Below, piece by piece: positions 33,555-45,060 of a stretch of 64,000 nt of DNA. Within the stretch, counting starts at the first letter, position 1. Each line of letters starts with the position of its first letter. The stretch lies in the NCBI GenBank assembly GCA_015680685.1, contig MNCI01010504.1, positions 886,502-950,501 on the forward strand, written 5' to 3'. The DNA is from Gnetum montanum. Lineage: Eukaryota; Streptophyta; Gnetopsida; Gnetales; Gnetaceae. Below the pieces are notes generated by a model. That model ran no database searches. It saw nothing but the letters and a program-made list of their open reading frames with translations, and was not told the origin of the DNA. The position numbers and the translations under genes are program-made.

Positions 33555-36500
33555 GGAGGGTCCATGGGACTTCTTATAGTTCCTCCTCCGCTACTTTAGT
33601 GTTATTGTATGGTCACACTTGTTAGCTGAGACAACAACCACCATTACTGAGACATTGTTGCCCAGGGAAAACTAGGGAATTCTGAAATTTTTGACTGATG
33701 GGTCAATCGAGGGTGAGTGTATAGAAGGTTTCAAGTAGTGCCCAAAAGGTTTGAGACACTTAAGTTAGACCTGGGACATGCCCAAGTATAAATGCTATGA
33801 CTTATACAACACATTATTTATTGCTCGTAACATGGGCACCTATTTTCAGAACCCACTTAGGATCATTTACTATGCCAGTGGGTGAGTTATGTGAAGGTAT
33901 CTCAATGTGTTGTATAATCCATGTTACACTAGAAATAGGTGATAATAGTATATGTGTATATATAAATATTCTGTACTGCCAGGTTTTATATTTACAGAAA
34001 TGGTCTTCATAGTGATATATATGCCTTGGAGTTGGCACAGATGGCCTTGTAGGAGTTTTCCTCTACTGGGAATGTGTGCATCGGCGTAATAGGATAATTT
34101 GGGGGTGATTTTAAAACCTACTCAACTCAGTATTCCAAATTTTATGGAAACTGTAAGGAATCTGGTTGGCTGGATAGGGAGTGGGCATCCCTCAAGCCAC
34201 TCACCGTTGAAGACATGCAAGTGGAGCTCCCACCATTTTCAACGCCATTTAAACCTAGTACGATAAACTGTAAATTCATTGTTATATGTTCAAGTGGTGA
34301 TCATCTTTCTTTTTGCTAGTTTTTTTTTGTTTTGTAAACAATTACAGTGCAAGAAAATCCCAAGAGGTCACTATGATCACCTCAGGGCATAATGAAACCA
34401 ACCTCCTTTTCAAGTATGTGGAGGTGGAGGAGACTCAACATTGGCTCTACAATGGGGCCCCAAACATGCTTGTCCACAACCTTTAGGAAGCTGGGCTCAT
34501 GGACTTATTTTTGGCTGTAAACCCAAGCATCCCGCCTACTAGAATGCTTTCCCTAGGCAAATCCTTCTCCAAGAAGGCTGACTGCTTCCATACACATGTT
34601 CACACTGTATGGGTAGTGTTTGAAATCAATGACCAACTATTCGTGGATCTCTTCGGTGTTCCTTATGATGGTCTCCTTGTAGGAGAAAAATCTAAGAAAG
34701 ATGCAAACCATTAGGGAGACATTGAGGAGTGGCTAGAGATGGCAAAGGACCGAAAGGGGATCTACATTAAGAAGGTTAGGCTAAGGGTGGTCAAAATGAT
34801 TTACCCTATCTTTCATGCCCATGCCTTCCCCAAGCTAATCTCCCAATCAAAAAACCTTGGAGTGGAGTAGGCTTGGATAATGAGGGATGTCATGGAAGAA
34901 GGGACTCACTATAATTCGGATAAATACCTTTGTAAAGGCTTGCAGGCTAAAATGATCAAACTTCATGGGAAGCTTGAGTCCCATTTCAACATGCACTATG
35001 CCTTCTTTGTAGCATGCCTGTGGCATTTTGTGGAATTTTTGGTAGTCCGTGGGAATGGCATCTAGGTGTAGCAAGACTACAATTAGATTTCTAAACTATG
35101 GATTTGCCAAGTCTTCTATACCAAATGATCCCAAGATCCCTTGAAATCTATTGGGGAATCATTTTCGATAACAACTAGGGATCAGGTGGCATGTACCTTT
35201 TGTGCCCAAGACAATGTGGGAGAGGCTCCCCCCATTAACATGGGTAGTGTGACAAGGGGAGAATGCCTCATTGTAAAAACAATGGTGACCAGCTTGCAAT
35301 GTAAGAGATCATGTCTTGCTAAAGAGACTCCCCATACAAATGAAAAGAGGGGGAAGAAGCTACAACTCAAACTTTGCAGAGTGCAGCCTCCAATTGGTAA
35401 GTGTGTTTGCATACTAGGTTAACACTTACTACACTATGCTACGCTAGATAACATTGCATGGTGTAGCGTCTGTTCCAAGTTGGTGTATTTTGCCTATTCT
35501 AATTACATTTTAATTAGCAGAGGAAGGAGAAGAAGAAGGGAAGGAAGAGTTGATGGCCCCTGAAATAGGGACGATTGATGAAGATGAAGAGGCTCCAGCT
35601 GCAAAGAAAAGGGCCTTGGCTAATGAAGAAGGGGCCCCTGCCATAGAAGAAAGGGTCCTGACAGTGAGGAGAGAGCCCCAACTGATGAAGAAGAGGCCCC
35701 TACTAACAAAGAAAGAGCCCCAACTGATGAAGAAGAGGTCCCTACCAATTAGGAAGAGGCCCCTACTAATGAACCTTTTACTTAGTGTTGTTTAGTACTA
35801 GAGGGGCATATGAGTGTTAATGATGCTACTATGCTATTAAGTCAGTTGGAGAGAGAGGGGCTCCATTTTGATGCTAGTGAGTTTGACAGTGTCGATGGGT
35901 GACCTTCCCGCTATCACACCTAAGGGTTTGATAGGTAGGAGCTTTACACTGCCATTTACATTGTTTGTCAGCTTTATTGTTGTCCTCTCCACTGTGGCTA
36001 ACACATTTTACCATGTACTAGACACTACTATTGATACTCTTGGCCCTTCATTCTGCTTGCGACCATGGACTGAGACCCTTGACAAATTCACTTTTATGGA
36101 GGGGTTGGTCAATGACATGATTGATTGTCTGAAGCAGATTGATTGGGAGATTGGTAAGTTAGAGTTATTATGATAGAATTTTTAAATTGTTGTAGTTTCA
36201 CTATGTCACTATGACTAATGCCCATTCTATGTGCAGTTGGTAGCCTTTCACCTCAAATGGGACCCCAAGCAAGCAGTTGAGGTCGATGTCATGCCTGAAT
36301 TTCCACCAGAGGTAATTAAAGTACTCGTCACATATATAACAAGGCAAGTAAATGTGAATTGTACTCGACACGCTCTTTGTGGAATGTAGGCATGTAGACG
36401 AAGACATCTAGAAATGGGTGCAAAGGCTTGAAAAGGAGAAGACCAACTTAACTATTGAGGTGAGGAATCTCCAATCCAGGAATGAATTCCTGTTGGCTCG

Positions 36501-37214
36501 GGACACTAACGATGGAAGTTGACATACAACCTTCATTAACTATGCAATATATTGGATGGTCATGCGATGCAAAAATGAAGCTACATGTGAAATAATTGAA
36601 TAGCACATGCAAATAGAACTTCTAGCCCAGAAGAACCAAGATTGGAAGGATTATAGCACAAAGGTTTACAAGTGGGGGCAAGCATAGAAGAATCACAAAC
36701 ACATGTATAAACTAGAATGTACCACCTATAATAAATAGTATCGGGATGATTTTTTCAAGTTTCATACCCATGAGGTATTCCTTGACATTACTGATGCTTC
36801 TAGGGCTTATGACAAATTCATGCAATAGGTGACAGTTAGTGAATCTTCTGAAAGGGAGATGACCCTAGCTACGGGTGAGACCACCATTGCCACCTTTTCT
36901 CTAGGACCACCTAGATGGATAGCTGTAGAAAAGGAGAAGGTTGTAGCGAGTGCTAATTTTGGAGATAAGAATTAGGCTGACATCACTAAGGAGGAGATCT
37001 TGCAATGTCTCATAGTTGGCATGGAACAGATACCCCCCGAAACGGATGAAGGGCCATCTCGGGTTAGTCACCTTTTGTGCCATAGTTTTTATTTTTTATG
37101 AAAGCCTTTATTGTAGCTTTAACTTATTATTTTATTTTCTTTGTGGTATAGGATCCAAATGAAAACATAGGATCCAATGAAGCAGGGGATGATGGAGCTA
37201 GCAAAGGCTCATAG
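33555..37214 (+). CDS. Antisense multi-exon gene, E3 copy (5' truncated)
   Basis: Proposed exons are 33555 (cut)-33881 (GCCAGTGG|GTGAGT), 33998-34269, about 34348-35396 (CCAATTG|GTAAGTG), 35521 to about 35934, a short exon ending 36153 (GAGATTG|GTAAGT), 36237-37062 and 37152-37214 (stop TAG). It is the best-preserved copy of exon 4: GLMDLFLAVNPSIPPTRML, VHTVWVVFEINDQLFVDLFG, then YPIFHAHAFPKLISQSKNLG and FNMHYAFFVACLWHFVEF. Exon 5 is a Glu/Lys repeat, exon 6 a coiled coil (EVRNLQSRNEFLLARDTND), and the tail ends DDGASKGS. Acceptors match P closely (TTAATTAGCAG|AGGAAGG against TTTTTGCTAG|AGGAAGA). Stops and small indels show decay. There is no match I can name with confidence. Confidence 0.75.
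35425..35470. repeat. GCTACGCTA-word inverted repeat in an intron of the E3 antisense gene
   Basis: An inverted-repeat cluster (CTACACTATGCTACGCTAGA ... GCATGGTGTAGCG) sits inside intron 4. P has its own cluster in the same intron (8975-9035). Confidence 0.75.
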
Positions 37215-37395
37215 CGTAGTGGCAAGGAATTTTATTCTTGTCTTTAAATTTACAAAAATTTTGTAAACATTATTGATTGATATTTTGAATGATGAATGGA
37301 ATGTGAAAAGACTTATTTTATTTTAGCTAGTGTATTGTATTTATTTTTATTCTTTGTCTTTTTTTTAAATGATAAATGATTTCTTTATTATTTTT

Positions 37396-37535
37396 AAATG
37401 GCCAGTTTTAGGCCTTGGCGGGCCACAGTGATAGTTTAAGGCCATTCCGGGCCATCACTAGTTTTAGGCCATTTTGGGCCATCGCATGATGATAAAGAAA
37501 AATTTTGCCAGTTTTAGGCCTTAGTGGGCCGTGAT
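37396..37535. repeat. Module-boundary repeat (antisense gene / protease), E3
   Basis: Four units with AGTTTTAGGCCTTGGCGGGCC, AGTTTAAGGCCATTCCGGGCC, AGTTTTAGGCCATTTTGGGCC and AGTTTTAGGCCTTAGTGGGCC (variants of one core). Confidence 0.85.
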
Positions 37536-37699
37536 GTGATGCAAACAATGGATGTAATGTAAGAAATGTAAACAATGAGGCAGACACTAGCGTAAATAAT
37601 GAATACGAAGCAAACAATGTGAATAATGTATGTATCATTGATGCAAGCGGTGATCATAGGGAAGTAGTGAAGTAGTTACGCTGACGTAAGCAACGATCA

Positions 37700-38590
37700 T
37701 TCTCGTAGCTACTTCCTAATCCATCATGGGCTCAGTGATGCATATGGCTGAGGGGCCTTGGTATGGTACTTCTTTATGTCATCATCTATTGTTTGAAAAG
37801 GAAAATTGGCCCACGTAGTTTCATTTTCTGAGCTGGTGTTTTGGATCAGCTCATTAGCCAAACAAGTAGCCTCAGTGGGGATAGGTGCTTCGTTTTTAGA
37901 GATTATTAGTTCTAAACCCTATTCCATGTTGACACTATTTATTGCTTGGGTGGCTACTTCATCACTGTAGATCATCACCTCCCTACTTGCATAAGGTAGA
38001 TGGATCTCTTGATGTATAGGTGAAGAGATGGCCCTCAATTGGGCTAACCATGACCTCCCCAAGATCAAGTTAAACCCAAGAATCTCTTATACCACAATGA
38101 ATGTTGCACTTGTGGGGAACTAGTCCCCTACCACAAAGTTGATGTGGGCAGTCCTCTTTATCACTACCCATGCTCCATTGAATGAATTTAGGCATGAGAT
38201 TGTTGTGGGTTTGATTTGATCAACCAAACCCAATTTGTCCACTATGGGGAATGGGATGACATTTGTAGCAGCCCCATCATCAACATGTACTCTTCGAATC
38301 TTGTGTTGACTAACCCGAATTGTGATGAATAGGGGTGCTGTTGTCGCCCAACCTTTTTCATGGTCATCCTTAATGCATTCATCACAAAAAGTCAACTGAG
38401 CTGGCCGCGGTTCCTTAGGCGTAGAAGGAAGAATGACTGCATGGATTTCTTTCTCCTCTGCTGACATGTTTTCGTCAACCGGTATGGATGTTAACATGTG
38501 AACCAAGGCCTCACGGTGTGCAATGGAGGTCATTACCAGGTCATACGAGCTCAAGGTTGTATTCTTTTGTTTTAGAGCCTATTTGACCTG
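37700..38590 (-). pseudogene. Protease of E3
   Basis: The catalytic loop VHVDDGAATNVIPF is intact (about 38285-38245). TISCLNSFNGAWVVIKR, FNLILGRSWLAQLRAISS and HQEIHLPYASREVMIY follow. A TAG replaces a Gln before FPTSATF at about 38119, with further stops beyond. The frame runs on from gag through VMTSIAHREALVHMLTSIPV. Confidence 0.8.
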
Positions 38591-38599
38591 GGTAAGAGT

Positions 38600-41487
38600 G
38601 TTTAGAAGGTCTTGTCTAATTTCTTGTTGTTTTCTGCCCTTCTCTTCCTCCATTTGTCTTAGGAGATGAATCTCTCGAGAAGGGGCAGTTTTAGGTTGGG
38701 GGCTAGACCTTCTTGGACAGGGTGGTGGTGATTACGTGCACGTGGCAGCATCAACTGTTGATGATGAGGGGGGCATGGGTATCGAGGACAAGGGGGTAAG
38801 CTTGGGGGTACCTAAGGTGGTACGTTCCTTGACCATCTTGTCCATCAAACACTCTTCCCATATCTTTGAATAGGAAGGCTACGAGGCTATTTCCGATTGG
38901 ATCTGTGTGGTGGGGGTAGCTGAGTGTTTTGGCCCCCTAATGAAAAATGGTGCCTATGGTGTTGGTGCGAGCGGTAGTGCAGTTTTGAGTATGAAGGGTG
39001 TAGGGGCAGATGTCTAGGGGGAACCTTGAGGATGAATGGTTGTTGCGCATCCTTTTCATTGTTTTTGGTATCACTACGCTACATTGAGGCACACACACCA
39101 CGAACAATTGCTATAGTAGTTCTAGGTTACTGTCAATGCCAATTGTGTTTATGATATACCACGTGTTGTTGGCATTGAGGGTGTCCTTGTAGACATGCAT
39201 AGATTGATTTTTTGGGCAGACAGGATTGCTTTCATCCTAGAACCAACTTTCATTGATCCTTCAATGCTAGAAAATATTCCATGTCATGAGCACAAAGTTG
39301 ATGGTAGTCATAGAACTATTCCATCTTGAAGTTCGTAGGAACTGGCGGCTCATTGGGCATGGCCAAGGAGGGGTTCCTAAGAAGTTTACAATACCGTTGA
39401 TGTCATTTGGTCACCTCCTTCAACATCCACTTATGCTAAATATACCTAGCCCCCAACAATTTCTTCATGCGTTCTGAAGGCTTAACAGGTAAAGGAGTGT
39501 ATTTGGAATGATCTTTACACTTGAAGTTGGGTTTAGGCTAGGTTGATGCCTCTGGTGCTGATGTTGAGGGCTAGTCGGTGTTACTAGAGCTAGTTGTTGT
39601 TACTGAAGCTACCTTTTTATTGTTTCTATTGTTGGGCTTGGCCTCATTCGCCACAGCAGCCACCATGGCTATTGTGGCCTTGCCCTTTTCCTTGTCTTTT
39701 TTAATATATGTGTTTTTATATGCAACATAGGCCAAGTCTTTACTAGCTTCGGCCATGTCCTGAATGCTCTTTCTAAGAGAAAAAGCTTGACTAAGAGAGT
39801 GCAGGGATAAGTAGTATAGTTTTGACTTGATAAAGTCATTTACTACCCCCTTGAAGATGGCCAACAAATGGGCCTCCACGATAGGCTCGTGGATCTCATT
39901 CAAGGTGGCACTCCATCGCTATATGAACTTTTGTACGAATTCCAGTAGGTCTTTCTTGATGCTCATCAACTAATCTAGTGTGACCTTTGGTTTCAAGTTA
40001 TACTTGAAACGTGTCATGAACTAAGTTAGCAGCTCCTCTAGAGTTAAGATGGAGGCATGTGGGAGTGCGCACTACCAGTCTAGAGCTCTGCCTGTCAAAG
40101 ACATGGAAAATATGCAGATGATAGTGTGTAGCCACTGTTGCAATAGCAAAGATTCAGATCTAAACATAACTAAATGTGCATTGGGATTTCCCTTCCCATT
40201 GTATTTTGTGAATTGGGGGAGTGGCATCCTAGGGAGTAATGTGAGCATGGGAACGGCTAGGTTGATGGGGCCATCATGGTAGAAATCCATGACCTAAACC
40301 ATGTCAGAACTGACAACTTTGAGACATTTAATCTCTTTAGTGACGTTCTAGATAAGTTGGAACGCTTGGTCCAAACCCTGCGACGCTGCAAATGGTTGCA
40401 GGGCTGCTTGAGCAGCCATCATGTACGTTGATGGGGGTTGCGGTGTAGAGGAAACAGCCTAGCCCATGGGGGATACTATTGGTGCTGCTCCTATGAATGA
40501 CATTGCTTGGGCTGTCCACCACCCAGTGGGTTGTGTCGTTGATGCAGCAATCATTGGTGGAGCTATGGGGTTGATAGGTTGCCCGGTTGGCAGTGTAGCC
40601 CATAGCCCTATGCTAGGTTGTACTATGTGCAGAAGCTGTTGGGCTTGGAGTTGCAAGTAGTATGATATTTGAGAAGGTTTGTTCATAGGTATGGAAGGGG
40701 TTGGGGCCCACCACATCATTGAGACCAGGTTGACTATTGTTGCCGGAATAGGTGCAGATGAGGAAGTAGAGGAAAAGTTCACATGTGAGTGAGACATAGG
40801 CAGAGTATGGACATATGGTAGCATAGCTATGACTGACGTTGGATATGTTGTTAGAGTATACTGAGAAGGTAGGGTGACTAGGGATGAAGTTGAAGGGCTC
40901 CCTTGTTGATACATAGGAGGTATAGAATGACTTGCCATGACTGAAAAGGATGCAGATTGTGATAGGGTTGTGGCAACCTTGAAGGAGGCAGAAGTAAAGA
41001 TCGAGTTTGACAAGAAGACCATGGTGGGAGGAATAACCATAGGGTAGGTCTAGCCACCATCCTCAGAATGGGAGTCCAGGTCTTCCTGTCCATCTTGGAA
41101 TGCCTCATCATAATGGGATGTCGTATCTCATTCCCTAGACTTACTCACTTGCATCAGTTGGTCTAAGATCCACTGATATGTTTCCGTCAGGTGGATGGTA
41201 ACATTAGGGGTAGGGATAAATTCTCTCTCGTTCTAATGAAGGAACTCAAAGTTGTGTTTGTCCTCAAGTTCTTGGCAATCTAGGGGCAAATTTTCCTAGA
41301 TCTTTACATAGAGGAAGTCATAACGCTCTGCATCTTGCACCAGGAGCTCAGGTGACAGATGTTGGATCCTAAGAGACTTACGTGGCACCAGCACTGGGCT
41401 AGGTGGTCACTTGACACCTATGGTATTATAAGTTAAGAAAGGAGACTCAAGGTTGGAGATGGAAATAGCAGTGGTTGTGGGAATCAT
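38600..41487 (-). pseudogene. Gag of E3
   Basis: The probable start is the ATG at 41487 (MIPTTTAISISN), then SLRIQHLSPELLVQ, where E1 and E2 carry stops at the Gln codon. A long Ser/Thr/Pro-rich linker follows (41040-40460). The capsid-like core is at about 40290-39570 (AHLVMFRSESLLLQQW, SMSLTGRALDW, AYKNTYIKKDKEKGKAT). The zinc-knuckle region near 39270-39330 is strongly decayed. Several stops and frameshifts are present. Confidence 0.75.
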
Positions 41488-41703
41488 TTGGAGTGATCAA
41501 AAGAATATTGCAAACGAGAAACATAGAGATCAATAAGCGATCAGAGGCTTTTCATCCTTCCAGGATCCAAAGGAACTATCATTGTGACCAGTCTATACCA
41601 CACAATGCGTAGACAACCGCAAGGGTGTCACGTCTACGCTAGTAGGTGATGAGGTACATACAGCGTGCAGGACTACCTGAAAGATGCAAAAAGAGCACCA
41701 AAA

Positions 41704-41722
41704 AGGCCCTCCTAGTGCCAAA
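41704..41722 (-). promoter_or_regulatory. Primer-binding site of E3 (decayed)
   Basis: Minus strand TTTTGGCACTAGGAGGGCC; two differences from the E1/E2 site within the core. Confidence 0.65.
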
Positions 41723-41727
41723 AATTA

Positions 41728-43648
41728 TAGCAACTAAAAATTCCGATGGTTGGAACACCAAGAGGCTATCAGGTAAATAATTTAACCCTGTATTCATGTG
41801 AGGGCTATGCTGGAGGGAAATAGAAATGGGATGCCCTAAATGGTCTGGTCGATCAGATAGGGACTTAATCGGTGTATCTTAAGCTTTTGTAAATATTCAT
41901 TTTATAAGTGATGTGTGCGAAGTAAATCAATGATCAATAAATGTAAAATGATTAAAATAGTGAAAAACACAATGATAGTAAAAAAATAGCAAAACAGACT
42001 TGGGTAAGAAATTGCACCATCCCAAGGTCGTAGATTTGATCCTTTGTTATGTTTGAAGGTGTACAACTGAACATGTAACACTAGAGGGGCATGACTTACA
42101 CAGAACAATATGGTCACAGATCTCTGAACTATAGTTGGTAGCTTGCTGTTCAGGATTCTTTTGCTTGCCACTTTGTTCACTAAGATGCCAAAATGCAAAG
42201 CTCACAAAGGGATGTCTAGAGCCAACAAGAAAACTCAAAGTCAACCAGAGTGCTCAAAAATGCCAACTATGCTCTCCGAAAGCCAACTTAAAATCCAACC
42301 ACACAAAAAGCCAACCCTTTGAGCATTTCTTGTTGGGGTATTTATAGGGCCAGGAGCAAGAGAAAAATATGGTCTGGATGCCATGTGTCTTGGGCCCCAC
42401 AAGGTTCAAACATGGCTATACTATGTAGGTGCAAAATGCTGGATGTGAACCTTATTACACTATTACCATACTGCTAAATTTGCATGTGCCAAAATCTAGA
42501 AAGCATGTCAACAATGAAAAGAAAATGGAGCCTATGCTCTAGGACTACATCTTCCCTACTCTTGCGAGCAGGGTCAAGCATAGGAACAATTTTGGGGATT
42601 GACCAGGGGTATGAAAAATGAAGCAAACTTGTTGATTTTATCTACTGAAGAGATGTTAGGGTAAGAATGATTGTTGCCAACAAGTTTTGGAGCTAATCGA
42701 AGGTGTTTTGATGCCTCCATGAAAGTGTTGCACTACTTACACTATTCAACACATTGGCATAGCATAACTACTTGCTACACTGTGCTATGCTACATAGCGT
42801 AGTAGAGTGTAGCCACCAATTTTGACAAAGGTCTTGCATAGAAACCAAGAGCATTTGTCTAAGGCTTAGTCAAGCAAACAATTGCAACTTTTTTCCTCCA
42901 TGATGGAAAGCCTTTGGACATGCTAAGTTCATCCTTGGGGCATTTTATTGTTTTTGCATCATTGCTACACTGTGCTACACTATGTAGCGTAGCATAGTGT
43001 AGTAGCTAGTGTGTCATGCATCCTTGTTTAATTTGTCATTTTTTACCAAGAAACCTTGCTTGAGGTCTGACGGCTAAGTGGGACAACCAGTTTTGGAGGC
43101 CGAAGCATTTCCAAGTGCAATCCTCTTAATGGAGTCACTTGGTAGGGGGGAATTTGTGTGCCTTGTCCCTACTACGCTATGCTACGCTACATGGCATGGC
43201 ATAGCGTAGCACATAGTGTTGTTGGAGCAAGCTTGCTTGACAATTGCAAGATGGAAAAATGCTTTGGAAGACTGACTTGATATCGTCTTGCATCTTGGAT
43301 GCTTAATTGGTCTCTTCAAGGCTTTCTACACTATGCAACATAGTGTAGCATAGTAGATTTCTCTATTAGAAAACTTGCTGAATTGTTTAACTCATCTTGA
43401 ACACTTTCGACAACTCCTAGCATGGTCCTTGGGTAGATTGTTAGTCGGACCAATTGTCTAGTTGGGTAGGCTGAAGAGTCTAGTAGGCTTGTCAGTTCTG
43501 GAGATAGAAAACTTGTCAAACTGCATACTCTATTGTTAGTGCCTACACTATTCTGATGGCCCATCGTGACGCTGCACTTGTGGAAATCCTTGCCCAAATT
43601 CCAAGGCTCTGTGGAAGAATGAGGGTCCTAAAATTTTATGGTGTTTCA
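41728..43648 (-). repeat. 5' LTR of E3 (about 1921 bp)
   Basis: The distal end on the minus strand is TGAAACACCATAAAATTTTA, one base different from the P LTR start over 20 bases. The PBS-proximal end is decayed (TAGCAACTAAAAATTCC) but aligns with the P LTR end. The TATA box (TATAAATA) is at 42339-42346 on the minus strand. GCTACGCTA/TAGCGTAGC inverted-repeat clusters lie at 42770-42812, 42962-43005, 43170-43212 and 43325-43355. Confidence 0.85.
42339..42346 (-). promoter_or_regulatory. TATA box of the E3 LTR
   Basis: CCCTATAAATACCCC on the minus strand. Confidence 0.65.
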
Positions 43649-44524
43649 ATCTCTACCTACTCAACCATGATGATATCTTTTTCTTTTCCTTCTAGGCCTC
43701 ATTTCCTACCTTATGTCTTAATGTCTATCTTTGAGCCTTTTAGGATTCCTTGTGGAATACTCATCAGCTTGTTTATCTAGGTTTTTATCTAAGACTCTTC
43801 CCCTTTGACCATGGTCATATTCATCAAAGATTAACCATAAAGAAGAATAAGATGGTAAGAAAAGAGAATCATATTAACTTGGACTCTCTTCGTAACCCCT
43901 ATGTAAGTTTGTCTTTAGTCTACTAGAGGTTCTAGGCCATGAAAACCTCCTTATTCTAGACCCTTGCGCATCTCTTGTAGGATTGCTTACTATTGTAGAA
44001 TATAATCTTGTCTACTTGAGGTCCCTAGTGTTGAAGGAAGGAGAACATATGGAAGATTGATGGGGATGGAACCTCATATAGTCATGGCCTATGCCTTCCT
44101 TTTCTAATTGAGATGTCACAAGTATAGCATTCTTGGTCTTTTCAAACTCATATCAGGTCTCCATATGATGGTCCACCCTACACTAAGCCTTCATTAGTTG
44201 GTAGAGTCTAGACATGTTCTCTTCAATACAATGGTCATTTATGAGATAACCAAGTTTGGATGTCTGGAGTACCATGTAAAGCATGGATAAAGCTACTCTA
44301 TCTAGTGGGAGCACAATATTGCCTTGCAAATGCATTCACCAAAATTTTTCATCCTAATAAAACACGAAAGTAAATTGAGAAATATAAGGGTCTTGATGGA
44401 CATAAGAGACATTGACTTGTAATGATACACATCAATCTTCATCATTTTTTTCATTTCCCCCTACAAAATTTCTCGATTACAGTGAGTTGTTTGATTTATG
44501 AGAAGTAGACATGATTCTATTATT
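43649..44524. other. Unassigned AT-rich DNA, target of E3
   Basis: This is the right flank of the E3 insertion. No protein family was recognised in six frames. GGGAGCACAATATTG at about 44309 recurs at about 44828, which hints at a decayed duplicated element. Confidence 0.4.
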
Positions 44525-45060
44525 GTGTGTAACTTAATTAGTATCAAATACATTAAAAATAAATTAGTAAATCTTTAACAATAATCATGTATACTACTAA
44601 TTAACTAAAATAAATTGCTATCATTATCCTTGGTAATGGTTGCAGATGATGAGCAACAAGTATGCCTAATGCTCCACCATACATTTTGTAAGTGTTGTAG
44701 TACATTGTATCATAATCTATGGATGAGGTAGAAATAGTGTTTAGTGTCATCAAATGATCATAGATCGTTGTCTTTTCAATCTTCTCATGTAGACTAAGAA
44801 TAGGAAACATCACATTAGCAATATAGGGGGAGCACAATATTGTTTACATACATGCTTCAAGAGATAATCCTTTTGTCTTCAATATAATGAACCCTATAAG
44901 AGTCGATACTCTTAGTGAAGGCACTTTTATTCTACTATGATAAGTTATCAATTTAAGTAAAAGGTTTATTTTGAAAGCATGATGACGAGGATATATATGA
45001 GGATGTATCCCATCTATATATATATATATATATATAAACTAACTTAAATGAACAAAGTAT
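44525..45060. repeat. LTR-like fragment, family Q (copy 1)
   Basis: It starts TGTGTGTAACTTAATTAG and shares order and words with 51440-51720 (TGTGTGTATCGTAATTAA, then AATAATCATxxATGATTTA-like and GATGATGAGCA-like stretches). It is probably one end of an old LTR. Orientation is not fixed. Confidence 0.5.
45015..45036. repeat. TA microsatellite
   Basis: Eleven TA units, preceded by a short ATATATATGAGGATGTA stretch. Confidence 0.9.

Larger units (their letters stand above)
33555..43648 (-). mobile_element. Tat-like Ty3/gypsy element E3 (antisense gene to 5' LTR)
   Basis: This is the oldest copy of the nest. From right to left it has the LTR (43648-41728), decayed PBS, gag, protease, spacer repeat, and the antisense gene (33555-37214, plus strand), whose 5' part is cut off by the E2 LTR. 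Its RT-integrase half should lie left of the window. The target sequence is visible only to the right, starting at 43649. Confidence 0.85.

Noticed and set aside
36312-36389. Extra intron in exon 6 of the E3 antisense gene (GAG|GTAATT ... TGTAG)
   Set aside because: The stretch aligns as coding sequence with exon 6 of P, so the splice-like ends are chance.
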